Source: Candidatus Solincola jinzensis
GTDB lineage: Bacteria; Actinomycetota; Geothermincolia; Geothermincolales; RBG-13-55-18
Direction of reading: 5' to 3'
DNA: 5,806 nucleotides
NCBI GenBank assembly: GCA_015711875.1
Contig: JACVJG010000216.1
Coordinates: 1-5,806, forward strand
In this document: one piece after another, positions 1-5,354 of the stretch
Layout: every line of letters begins with the position of its first letter
Numbering within the stretch: the first letter of the stretch is position 1
Notes under the pieces: model-generated
The model's database searches: none
What the model was told of the DNA's origin: nothing
What the model saw: only the letters and a program-made list of their open reading frames with translations
Position numbers and translations under genes: made by a program

Positions 1-25
1 AGGCTTTTGCTCGCGGCTTTTTCAC
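1..25 (-). CDS. xseB: Probable start of exonuclease VII small subunit (partial, runs off window)
   Basis: Exonuclease VII is an XseA-XseB complex, and xseB commonly follows xseA directly. Immediately after the xseA stop codon the minus strand stays open to the window edge in two frames that each have a GTG start. The GTG at 25-23 reads V-K-K-P-R-A-K-A and has a GGTGA-type Shine-Dalgarno about 5 bases upstream. The GTG at 35-33 reads V-R-P-G-E-K-A-A-S-K-S, but the nearest GGAG sits only 2 bases from it. I prefer the first. With only eight codons visible the protein cannot be recognised from its sequence, so the call rests on position and gene order alone. Confidence 0.4.
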
Positions 26-51
26 CCGGTCTCACCGCTCCGATATGGCCT

Positions 52-1485
52 CTATTCCGTTGCCGCCCCATTGCCGTCCCCATCCGTTCTTGCCTCGACT
101 TGCTTCACCTCGCCGCGAACCCTGCCACGGTGCAGGCGTATGTCGAGGCCGTCACCGACAGCCACCGCCGAGCTGTCTATAAGCGGCTTTTTCTCTCCCT
201 CCCTGGTGACAATGGCATAGCCGCGCGCAAGCACCGCCAAGGGGCTGAGGGCGTCGAGACGGGAGCCGACGAGACGCAGCTTTCCCTCCTCGCGGGAGAG
301 CGCGTCCACCACCGCCGACCTCAGCTCGCGCGCGCGCAGGACGGGCTCCGCCTGTCGCCAGCGCAGCCACACCTTAAGGGAGGAGATGAGCTTTCGCGAT
401 CCCTCCTCGATCCTCGAGGGAATGGCGCGATATTCGCGTGGGAAGCGAGCCAGGGAAAGGGCTGCCGCCTCCAGAGCGCGATCCCTCCTCTCCAGGGACA
501 AGCGCCCCCTGGACACCAACTCCGCTTCCGCCTCCGCCAACCTCTGCGCGGCCTGGTTGACCAGTATAGCCGGGTCGGAGAAAGGGCGCCTCGCCAGTAG
601 GGAGCCCAGGCGCCGCTCAAGTCGGTGCAGACCGTGCCTGAGCCCTGAGGCCATGGCCAGCTCCCTCTGCCTTAGCAGGCTGATCACCTCTTCCCGGGAC
701 GGCACCACCGCCTCCGCCGCCCCAGTGGGCGTGCTAGCCCGAAAGTCGGCCGCCAGATCGCTCAGGGTGATGTCCGGCTCGTGTCCCACCCCCGTCACCA
801 CGGGTATGGCAGAGGCCCTGATGGCCCGCGCCACCTCCTCGCTGTTGAAAGGCCTTAGATCCTCGAGCGAGCCTCCGCCCCGAGCCAGGATCAGCACCTC
901 CGCGGCCCGAGCGCGGTTGAAGAGGTCGATGGCGGACACGATGTCTCCCACCGCCTCATCGCCCTGCACCCTGACCCCCCGGATGAGAAGCCTGGTGCCC
1001 GGAAAACGCCGCGTAAGGTTGATGACCACGTCGCGAACCGCCGCGCCCTCGAGGGATGTGATCAGCCCCACCGTATCCGGATAGGCCGGCAGGGGCCTTT
1101 TCAGGGTCTCGTCGAAAAGCCCCTCCGCGGCGAGCTTGCGCATGAGAAGAAGGAACTCCCGGCGCAGCTTTCCCTCGCCCGACTCCCTGGCCTCGAGGAC
1201 GTTGAGGCGGAACTGGCCACGGCGCACGTAGATCCCCAGCCTCCCCCTGGCCAGCAGCGTCATCCCTTCGCGCAGCTCGCAGTCCATCCTCGCCAGGGCA
1301 TCGCGGAAGATGATACAGGAAAGGGAAGCATCCTCGTCGGAGAGGCTGAAAAAAGTGTAGTTAGGATAGGGGCGCAGGTTGGACACCTCGCCCTCCACCC
1401 AAAGCACCAGTCCCTGGAGGAGGCCGTCCGCCAGACGGTTTACCTCTCCCACGGTGTATACGCGCTCTTCCTCGCCTATGCCCAT
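52..1485 (-). CDS. xseA: Exonuclease VII large subunit
   Basis: Catalytic subunit of cytoplasmic exonuclease VII, which degrades single-stranded DNA from both ends to oligonucleotides and acts with several copies of the small subunit XseB. The protein is 477 residues, normal for the family. Residues about 7-100 form the N-terminal OB-fold (VYTVGEVN, then G-E-V-S-N). The catalytic region follows with ITSLEGAAVRD (142-152), VQGDEA (173-178), ARGGGSLEDL (about 201-210) and VGHEPD (233-238), then ASTPTGAAE. A long Arg/Glu-rich coiled-coil segment covers about 262-405, and the C-terminal SPL-RGY motif is at 414-422. In the OB-fold the usual G-H-x-Y-F-S-L is replaced by P-N-Y-T-F-F-S-L. I chose the ATG at 1485. 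The frame stays open to 1584, but the extra 33 residues resemble no XseA and would overlap the TATAAT at 1495-1500. xseB probably follows. Confidence 0.96.
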   Translation of the reverse strand: MGIGEEERVYTVGEVNRLADGLLQGLVLWVEGEVSNLRPYPNYTFFSLSDEDASLSCIIFRDALARMDCELREGMTLLARGRLGIYVRRGQFRLNVLEARESGEGKLRREFLLLMRKLAAEGLFDETLKRPLPAYPDTVGLITSLEGAAVRDVVINLTRRFPGTRLLIRGVRVQGDEAVGDIVSAIDLFNRARAAEVLILARGGGSLEDLRPFNSEEVARAIRASAIPVVTGVGHEPDITLSDLAADFRASTPTGAAEAVVPSREEVISLLRQRELAMASGLRHGLHRLERRLGSLLARRPFSDPAILVNQAAQRLAEAEAELVSRGRLSLERRDRALEAAALSLARFPREYRAIPSRIEEGSRKLISSLKVWLRWRQAEPVLRARELRSAVVDALSREEGKLRLVGSRLDALSPLAVLARGYAIVTREGEKKPLIDSSAVAVGDGLDIRLHRGRVRGEVKQVEARTDGDGNGAATE

Positions 1486-1494
1486 GATAGGGAC

Positions 1495-1500
1495 ATTATA
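1495..1500 (-). promoter_or_regulatory. -10 promoter element of xseA, possibly giving a leaderless mRNA
   Basis: On the minus strand an exact TATAAT lies nine bases before the xseA ATG. Transcription from it would begin at about 1488-1485, so the mRNA would have a leader of 0 to 3 bases. No Shine-Dalgarno precedes the ATG; the intervening bases are GTCCCTATC. The hexamer 17 bases upstream reads GAGGAA and is not a recognisable -35. Leaderless mRNAs with this -10 to start-codon spacing are well known in actinobacteria. A chance match in a locally AT-rich spot is the alternative. Confidence 0.6.
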
Positions 1501-1541
1501 GACTCTTTTAGCGCCACTTCCTCTTTCTGAGCGCTCATATG

Positions 1542-1555
1542 AACCGGCCCCGGTT
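1542..1555. repeat. Perfect short palindrome AACCGG-CC-CCGGTT, operator-like
   Basis: Two six-base arms separated by two bases are perfectly complementary. The palindrome lies about 42 bases upstream of the xseA -10 element, in non-coding DNA, where a dimeric regulator could bind. It stands alone; I see no second copy in the window. In GC-rich DNA a palindrome of this size can occur by chance, so function is unproven. Confidence 0.35.
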
Positions 1556-1796
1556 TGCGGTGATAGGCAAGGCCTTGACGCCATCCTCCCACGTGCGCCG
1601 TAGAGGCGGATTGTCGATAAGGTATCCGGTTTTGGAGAGGGATTTTACCCGCGTGCGCCCGGGGAAGCGGTTTGTCGGTACTCCCCCGCGTCACCCGTCG
1701 CATCCTCCCTTGCCCACTCATGGAAGCGAGAGAAAGGCGGTTGGGTCCAGAGGTGGCTCGAGCCCCCAAGCCATCCCGGAAAAGGGCGGGAAGGAA

Positions 1797-1859
1797 AATA
1801 TTATGGAAGGTTGAAATACATGATATAGAGTGTGAGAAGGCCAGGTAAAACTACATATT
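1797..1859 (+). promoter_or_regulatory. AT-rich promoter-like tract upstream of the plus-strand membrane gene
   Basis: The tract is clearly richer in A and T than its surroundings. It contains several -10-like hexamers: TATTAT at 1799-1804, TATAGA at 1824-1829 and CATATT at 1854-1859. None has a good -35 at 16-18 bases, so I cannot pick a transcription start. A start just after 1859 would leave a leader of about 50 bases carrying the G-rich ribosome binding site at 1901-1907. Confidence 0.3.
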
Positions 1860-1900
1860 GTGTTTACGACCCGCGGCAGAGTGTCGTGGGCTTGCGATAA

Positions 1901-1907
1901 AGGGGGG
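1901..1907 (+). promoter_or_regulatory. G-rich ribosome binding site that decides the TTG start at 1914
   Basis: AGGGGGG ends six bases before an in-frame TTG. It is an imperfect Shine-Dalgarno (GGGGG rather than GGAGG), but well placed. The upstream in-frame GTG at 1860 has no such site. Confidence 0.45.
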
Positions 1908-1913
1908 TTCGGC

Positions 1914-2432
1914 TTGGAGATACTGGCCTTGCTCCTGTTGGGTTTGATAGCCATGCTGGCCATCGTCCCCCCCATCATCCGGGGCAGGATCGAGGAGTCG
2001 CCCCTGGCAACCACCCAGAGCTTCCAGCGCAGCATGGAGGAGATCGCACATTCCATCGAGTCCGGGAGCAGACGCTCCGCGCGAGAATATCGAAATGAGG
2101 CCGCCGGGGGCTACCGCGGCTACCCCGCCAGCGCAGCACACCCACGCTCCATGAGCCCGATCACCAGTCATCGGCGCAGGGCGAGCGCGGCTGCCAGGAG
2201 GAACAGGGTCATCGCCATGCTCACCTTTCTTGCCTTCACATGGGGCGTGGTAACCCTCTTCAGCGGCAAAACGTGGTGTCTTGCCCTATTCGCATCGTTC
2301 TCGGTACTGTTGATCGTGTTCTGGCTGCTGACCATCCTCGTCCCCTACATGACCTCCCCCGCCCGTCCCGCCCGCCGCGAAAGCGCCGCGGTGCGGCACC
2401 CCTCGCGCCACCAGGACCGTGAGGCGGTGTAG
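1914..2432 (+). CDS. Small three-helix membrane protein of unknown function
   Basis: The product is 172 residues from the TTG at 1914. It begins directly with a transmembrane helix (residues about 2-22, ending V-P-P-I-I-R-G-R). A polar linker of about 75 residues rich in Ser, Arg, Ala and Tyr follows, with an Arg-rich stretch (HRRRASAAARRNR) just before two closely spaced helices at about 99-117 and 120-144. The C-terminal tail is basic. This topology of one helix, a disordered linker and a C-terminal helix pair recalls actinobacterial SepX/GlpR-type division proteins, but I see no diagnostic motif, so that is only a resemblance. An alternative GTG at 1860 would add 18 residues that do not look like a signal. 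The gene is transcribed away from xseA, and no strong terminator follows. Confidence 0.72.
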   Translation: MEILALLLLGLIAMLAIVPPIIRGRIEESPLATTQSFQRSMEEIAHSIESGSRRSAREYRNEAAGGYRGYPASAAHPRSMSPITSHRRRASAAARRNRVIAMLTFLAFTWGVVTLFSGKTWCLALFASFSVLLIVFWLLTILVPYMTSPARPARRESAAVRHPSRHQDREAV

Positions 2433-2737
2433 CGGCCATCACACTACGGCTCACAGGCTCCCAGCCCGAGTTATTGGTCCATAAGGCATCGACGCCGCGA
2501 CGATTCGTCCTAAGAAGCCCTTAAAGCCTTTAACCAATAACGCTATGTACCGAAGCCCCGTACGCCCGTTTCCTGAGCGAAACCAACAGGACGGCGTGGC
2601 CAAGCGAGAACCGCCGAGGGCCTCTCCATGCAACGCAAGTCATCAGTGATAGACGACCGGCTTTCACGGCAAAGCAACTTTGATGATGCGACCATGCACG
2701 GGATGACAAAGCGCCGTTCCGCGCGACTCGCCCGCCA
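2433..2737. other. Gene-free stretch between two convergent genes
   Basis: This 305-bp stretch separates the 3' ends of the plus-strand membrane gene and the minus-strand small membrane gene. It is less GC-rich than its surroundings. The short open frames in it (60 to 100 codons) overlap one another or the flanking gene and match no family I know. The only structure I see is the imperfect inverted repeat at 2470-2541. No typical GC stem followed by a T-run is present on either strand, so the end points of the convergent transcripts are unclear. Confidence 0.55.
2470..2541. repeat. Imperfect inverted repeat, about 72 bp
   Basis: The outer arms GTTATTGGT (2470-2478) and ACCAATAAC (2533-2541) are perfectly complementary over nine bases. 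After a small asymmetric internal loop (four and two bases) a second stem forms between AAGGC (2483-2487) and GCCTT (2526-2530). A small hairpin GACG-ATT-CGTC (2499-2509) can form inside. It could be a structured RNA, a transcription-end structure for the convergent genes, or the remnant of a small mobile repeat. Only one copy is in the window and I see no target-site duplication. Confidence 0.5.
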
Positions 2738-3025
2738 TCATCCCAGGACGCCGATCTTCCACAGCAGGGCCACCAGGACGACGTGGCCCAGGAAAAAGGC
2801 GGCAATCGAACGGAAAGACTTACCTCCATATTGGGGACGGAAATAGAAAAAGAACATGGAGACCGCGAAACCGACCACCGCGATGGCCAAGAATACCGGA
2901 AGGACTGCGGGGACGCGCACGCCGCCGGAACGCAAGTGGGATATATAGTAGGCGCATATTATGGCCACTGTCGCAGTACTTCCGATGACGAGCATCTGGG
3001 GCCAGCTTGGCATGTTGTCCTTCAA
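2738..3025 (-). CDS. Small three-helix integral membrane protein, unknown function
   Basis: The product is 95 residues, nearly all membrane-embedded. Helix 1 is about residues 7-27 (MLVIGSTATVAIICAYYISHL), helix 2 about 38-63 (rich in Val, Ala and Phe, ending MFFFYF), and helix 3 about 72-95, ending close to the C-terminus. The loops are short and basic (HLRSGGVR; RPQYGGKSFR). I chose the TTG at 3025 because a consensus GGAGG sits eight bases upstream. The in-frame GTG at 3034 overlaps that site, and an ATG at 3013, with a weaker AAGGA ahead of it, is the main alternative (91 residues). It follows the large M23 gene on the same strand after 180 bp. I do not recognise the family. Size and topology fit many roles, among them an accessory or immunity protein for the neighbour. 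Confidence 0.7.
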   Translation of the reverse strand: MKDNMPSWPQMLVIGSTATVAIICAYYISHLRSGGVRVPAVLPVFLAIAVVGFAVSMFFFYFRPQYGGKSFRSIAAFFLGHVVLVALLWKIGVLG

Positions 3026-3033
3026 ATCACTCA

Positions 3034-3038
3034 CCTCC
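3034..3038 (-). promoter_or_regulatory. Consensus ribosome binding site of the small membrane gene
   Basis: GGAGG on the minus strand (within AGGAGGTGA) lies eight bases before the TTG at 3025. The spacing is identical to that of the M23 gene, which supports a TTG start for both. The GTG that overlaps the site cannot use it. Confidence 0.65.
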
Positions 3039-3048
3039 TGTGTGTTTT

Positions 3049-3067
3049 CTCCCCCACGTCCTGGGAG
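3049..3067 (-). other. Leader hairpin just upstream of the small membrane gene's ribosome binding site
   Basis: Read on the minus strand, CTCCC (3067-3063) pairs with GGGAG (3053-3049) across a nine-base loop, ten bases before the GGAGG site. The same CUCC could instead pair with the GGAG of the ribosome binding site, so two mutually exclusive structures are possible. A second hairpin, GCGCC-GGGTA-GGCGC, lies just upstream at 3083-3097. Both fall in the 180-bp gap after the M23 gene. Function is not established. Confidence 0.35.
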
Positions 3068-3082
3068 CTTTTGTTATGACCG

Positions 3083-3097
3083 GCGCCTACCCGGCGC
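3083..3097. repeat. Short GC hairpin between the M23 gene and the small membrane gene
   Basis: GCGCC and GGCGC form a perfect five-base stem with a five-base loop. No T-run follows on either strand, so it is not a standard intrinsic terminator. It may end or stabilise the M23 transcript, or belong to the leader of the downstream gene. The stretch to its right (about 3143-3200) is AT-rich and could hold a promoter for the small membrane gene, with a poor candidate -10 (TAAACT). Confidence 0.3.
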
Positions 3098-3205
3098 TAA
3101 ATCCTTTCTCCTCCATCCGAGCAGGACCGATACCGCCATTTCCACTGCCCCGGGAAAGAATCGATTTTCTAATAGTTTACTTATCCTGAAACGCGATTGT
3201 CCCTG

Positions 3206-5143
3206 TTAAATACCTCCGTTCCCTCTCACCCCGGGAAGGTGGACATCCAGATCCCACATGCTCTCGGCTCCTCGGCTCCTCCTTCTCAACAGATGGTCCA
3301 GCAGGCGCGAAGAGCCCTCCTTAAAACCTTTGGTCAACGATTTCCCGAGCAAAGCCTTGAGAAAGTCACTCTTCAGGCTCAGCCTGCCCCCACTGGCGCG
3401 AGAGATAACCCCCGCCAACCCCTGTCCGTTTCCAGCCAGGTTTATGGCGCCGGCCAAAGCCCCGCCCCCGAAACAGAGGAGCGACTCCACGATGGAGGGG
3501 ATGCCTCCAGTGGCCATGCGCACCACCACGTCGCCCAGGAAACCGGCAAAGCCGCACATGCAAACGTAGGCCAGCTTTTGCCCAAGCTGCGCCGCGGCCT
3601 CCCCCATATAGGCCGCAGCCGTAGCCAGCGCCTCTCCCGATAAGAACGAGCCCCCCGAGGACAGGAAGCCCGCCGCAAGCGCCTGCGCCGCGCCCGACGA
3701 AGCAAAGCCGGTGGTGACCAGCTTGCCCACCCCCCCGGTGAGCCCGCCGATGAAAAAGGAGGCCAGGACGCCCAGGGGAGAGATGCCCGTGCCCGTGGCC
3801 AGGCAGAACGAAGAATAGACTATGGCATCGGCGAAGCCGTGGGCCATGAAGGCTTTGCCGAATCCCAGTATGCCCAACTGCGCCCAGCCACTGCCGATGA
3901 ACGGGGCGAGATAGGACGCTATCATGCAGGTCCCGGCGACGGCGACCCCCACGCTGAGCGAGCCCAGAAAACAGCCGCCGAAGGAGAAGGAATCGCCGGC
4001 GGCAAATGCGTAGTACACGGCATACCCCATCGCCGCCACGCTGCCCGCCACCGCTGCCGTGATCGTGGCCGCCAGGGAAAGGCCGATGAGCGCGGCGATG
4101 CCCACCACTGCCAGGCAGATGAGAGCCGCCGCCGCTATTCCCGCGAGAACGGCCTGCACAAAGCGGTTGGAGAGCACGGCTCTCATAACCTCCGCCACGC
4201 CCCTGCAAGCGGGTACCAGCCAAGGCTCTACACAGGAACGGTAGAAGGCTTTGAAGGCGCGCCCCAGGGGACCGGCTACCCTGCAGGCCAGTCTCCAAGC
4301 CGCCACTCCAACCTTCACCACCACGTCCCATGCGGCTCTGAAGGCCCTGCCTATAACCCTTCCCGCAGCGGAAAAACCTCTTCCCAGCCATTCGAAATAA
4401 CCTCCCGCCCCGTGGCGTCGCATGAAGGTTTCCAGGGCCTCCACGTCTTCCCAGGGCCCGAGGAAGAGGCATTGCGAGGGATCCAGCATGCGACCTTCTA
4501 AAAAAGGCAGTGGGTCTACAGCCATGCCATTCACGAACAGCCCGAAATGCAAGTGGGGTGACTGGCTGGAGGGGTCACACGAGCCGTCGCTTGTCCCCAG
4601 TACCTGCCCCGGCGCCATCCTCTGCCCCCTGCGCACCAGCACGGAGCCGAGGGAGACATAGGTGGTCTTTATGCCCGGGCCGTGGGCCACGCTCACGCAA
4701 AGCCCCACTGGGGTGCCGCCGGCGAAGGTCACCGTGCCCGGAGCGGCCGACCTGACGTCACTGCCTCGCGGCAGGGCTATATCTATACCGGCATGCCCGC
4801 CCGAACCGTAGCGGCCGCTGGCGGGCTGGAAGGGCCTGGTAACCTCCCCTCTCGCCGGCCACTTAAAGGAGGGAGCCTCCTCCCCGGCCGCGGCGGCCGG
4901 GGAGAGCGGCGTTTGGAAGGAGAATAAGAGGATGGCAAGAAGGGTGACGATGAGGAGGGTAAGGGCGGATGCCCGGCTTATGAAGGGTGCCTTGCCGCCC
5001 CGCGGGCCGCCTGAGCGACCGGTATCGGGTCCGGTGGCAGCGCCGCGCCGCTCCCGCGAGTTCTCTGTTGCGGACGGGGCCATGCGCGAAATAACGCCGC
5101 TCTCCGTCCCTTCGGGGCGGTTCTCCTTCCGTGCGGAAAACAA
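3206..5143 (-). CDS. Membrane-anchored M23 peptidase-like protein with long polytopic Gly/Ala-rich tail
   Basis: A 645-residue envelope protein. Residues 1-57 are a polar Arg/Gly/Ser-rich tail and 59-79 a hydrophobic helix, followed by A-A-A-A-G (a possible signal-peptidase site). The M23 (LytM-like) domain spans about 94-215. It has H117-x-G-x-D121 and H197-L-H199, the three zinc ligands plus the first His of H-x-H. The second active-site His of typical M23 enzymes (Y-x-H-L) is Ser164 (T-T-Y-V-S-L), as in an actinobacterial subgroup that usually reads T-T-Y-E-P-V. M23 enzymes cut peptidoglycan cross-bridges or stems; activity here is uncertain. Residues about 250-325 look like amphipathic basic helices, and about 328-575 hold six to eight Gly/Ala-rich membrane-type segments. 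A basic C-terminal tail (LLRRRSR) ends the protein. The tail matches no family I know. The start is TTG, fixed by GGAGGT eight bases upstream; the ATG at 5083 lacks a site. Confidence 0.93.
   Translation of the reverse strand: MFSARKENRPEGTESGVISRMAPSATENSRERRGAATGPDTGRSGGPRGGKAPFISRASALTLLIVTLLAILLFSFQTPLSPAAAAGEEAPSFKWPARGEVTRPFQPASGRYGSGGHAGIDIALPRGSDVRSAAPGTVTFAGGTPVGLCVSVAHGPGIKTTYVSLGSVLVRRGQRMAPGQVLGTSDGSCDPSSQSPHLHFGLFVNGMAVDPLPFLEGRMLDPSQCLFLGPWEDVEALETFMRRHGAGGYFEWLGRGFSAAGRVIGRAFRAAWDVVVKVGVAAWRLACRVAGPLGRAFKAFYRSCVEPWLVPACRGVAEVMRAVLSNRFVQAVLAGIAAAALICLAVVGIAALIGLSLAATITAAVAGSVAAMGYAVYYAFAAGDSFSFGGCFLGSLSVGVAVAGTCMIASYLAPFIGSGWAQLGILGFGKAFMAHGFADAIVYSSFCLATGTGISPLGVLASFFIGGLTGGVGKLVTTGFASSGAAQALAAGFLSSGGSFLSGEALATAAAYMGEAAAQLGQKLAYVCMCGFAGFLGDVVVRMATGGIPSIVESLLCFGGGALAGAINLAGNGQGLAGVISRASGGRLSLKSDFLKALLGKSLTKGFKEGSSRLLDHLLRRRSRGAESMWDLDVHLPGVRGNGGI
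4880..4904. repeat. Perfect 25-bp GC hairpin inside the M23 gene
   Basis: CTCCCCGGCCG (4880-4890) and CGGCCGGGGAG (4894-4904) are perfectly complementary over 11 bases around a three-base loop, all but four of the paired bases being G or C. The hairpin encodes the S-P-A-A-A-A-G-E-E junction just after the transmembrane helix, so in the mRNA a very stable stem sits where the nascent helix has just been made. It could be a by-product of GC-rich alanine and proline codons. Confidence 0.6.
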
Positions 5144-5150
5144 TCAACAT

Positions 5151-5156
5151 ACCTCC
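5151..5156 (-). promoter_or_regulatory. Consensus ribosome binding site fixing the TTG start of the M23 gene
   Basis: GGAGGT on the minus strand is followed by ATGTTGA and then TTG. The GGAGG is eight bases from the TTG at 5143, which is in frame with the protein. The ATG at 5150 directly after the site is too close to it and out of frame. The next in-frame ATG, at 5083, has no ribosome binding site. Confidence 0.75.
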
Positions 5157-5216
5157 AGCTTTATCGAGGTGTATGAGCCGTATCACCCGCACACGATTTC
5201 TTCGGTGCAAACTGTA

Positions 5217-5240
5217 AACCCGCCGATTTCACCGCGGGTT
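5217..5240 (-). terminator. Inverted repeat between the PKD gene and the M23 gene, weak terminator candidate
   Basis: AACCCGC and GCGGGTT form a perfect seven-base stem with a ten-base loop, about 115 bases after the PKD gene's stop. On the minus strand the stem is followed by T-ACAGTTTG rather than a continuous T-run, so termination would be weak. It could equally be an operator or leader structure for the M23 gene. The 211-bp gap shows no riboswitch consensus that I recognise, and no convincing promoter. Confidence 0.35.
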
Positions 5241-5354
5241 CGTGAACATGCCCAAAGACGGCGAGCTCCGGGGGTAGACCATCTGCATACCGTGAAGAGA
5301 TCTTCATCTGCTCAACAACTCCCATAAAATGCCATGGGTTAACGCTTGGAAAAC

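Larger units (their letters stand above)
1486..1859. other. Divergent intergenic region between xseA and the plus-strand membrane gene
   Basis: This stretch holds no convincing gene; the reading frames through it are short and unlike any protein I recognise. It contains the xseA -10 element, a perfect AACCGG-CC-CCGGTT palindrome at 1542-1555, and an AT-rich tract at about 1795-1859 that probably carries the promoter of the gene to the right. I searched by eye for tRNA and riboswitch signatures. A GGCTCGAGCC at about 1757-1766 resembles a T-arm superficially, but lacks the TTC of the loop and has no acceptor partner. Confidence 0.6.

Noticed and set aside
7..600. Long plus-strand reading frame of 197 codons opposite the 3' half of xseA
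   Set aside because: It is the antisense shadow of a strongly supported xseA; the composition is Arg/Pro/Leu-rich and shows no domain.
1740..1790. tRNA-like GGCTCGAGCC element
   Set aside because: It lacks the TTC of a T-loop, and no acceptor stem, anticodon arm or CCA end can be drawn around it.
2451..2633. Short minus-strand frames in the convergent gap as a broken transposase or other pseudogene
   Set aside because: No transposase motif or similarity to a known family is visible, and there are no terminal repeats typical of an insertion sequence.
3049..3074. Plus-strand CTCCC...GGGAG stem followed by CTTTTGTT, looking like an intrinsic terminator
   Set aside because: No plus-strand gene ends nearby (the nearest ends at 2432), so there is no transcript for it to end; the stem is only five bases.
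3366..4472. 368-codon minus-strand frame inside the M23 gene
   Set aside because: It lies in another frame of the same strand as the M23 gene and its product is Gly/Arg/His-rich without motifs, the usual result of high GC in the third codon position.
3839..4501. 220-codon plus-strand frame opposite the M23 tail
   Set aside because: Antisense shadow with low-complexity Gly/Arg/His content and no recognisable start site or domain.
5144..5354. Possible c-di-AMP (ydaO) or c-di-GMP riboswitch upstream of the M23 gene
   Set aside because: Cell-wall hydrolase genes in actinobacteria often carry such switches, so I looked, but the conserved ydaO and GEMM sequence blocks are not present by eye.
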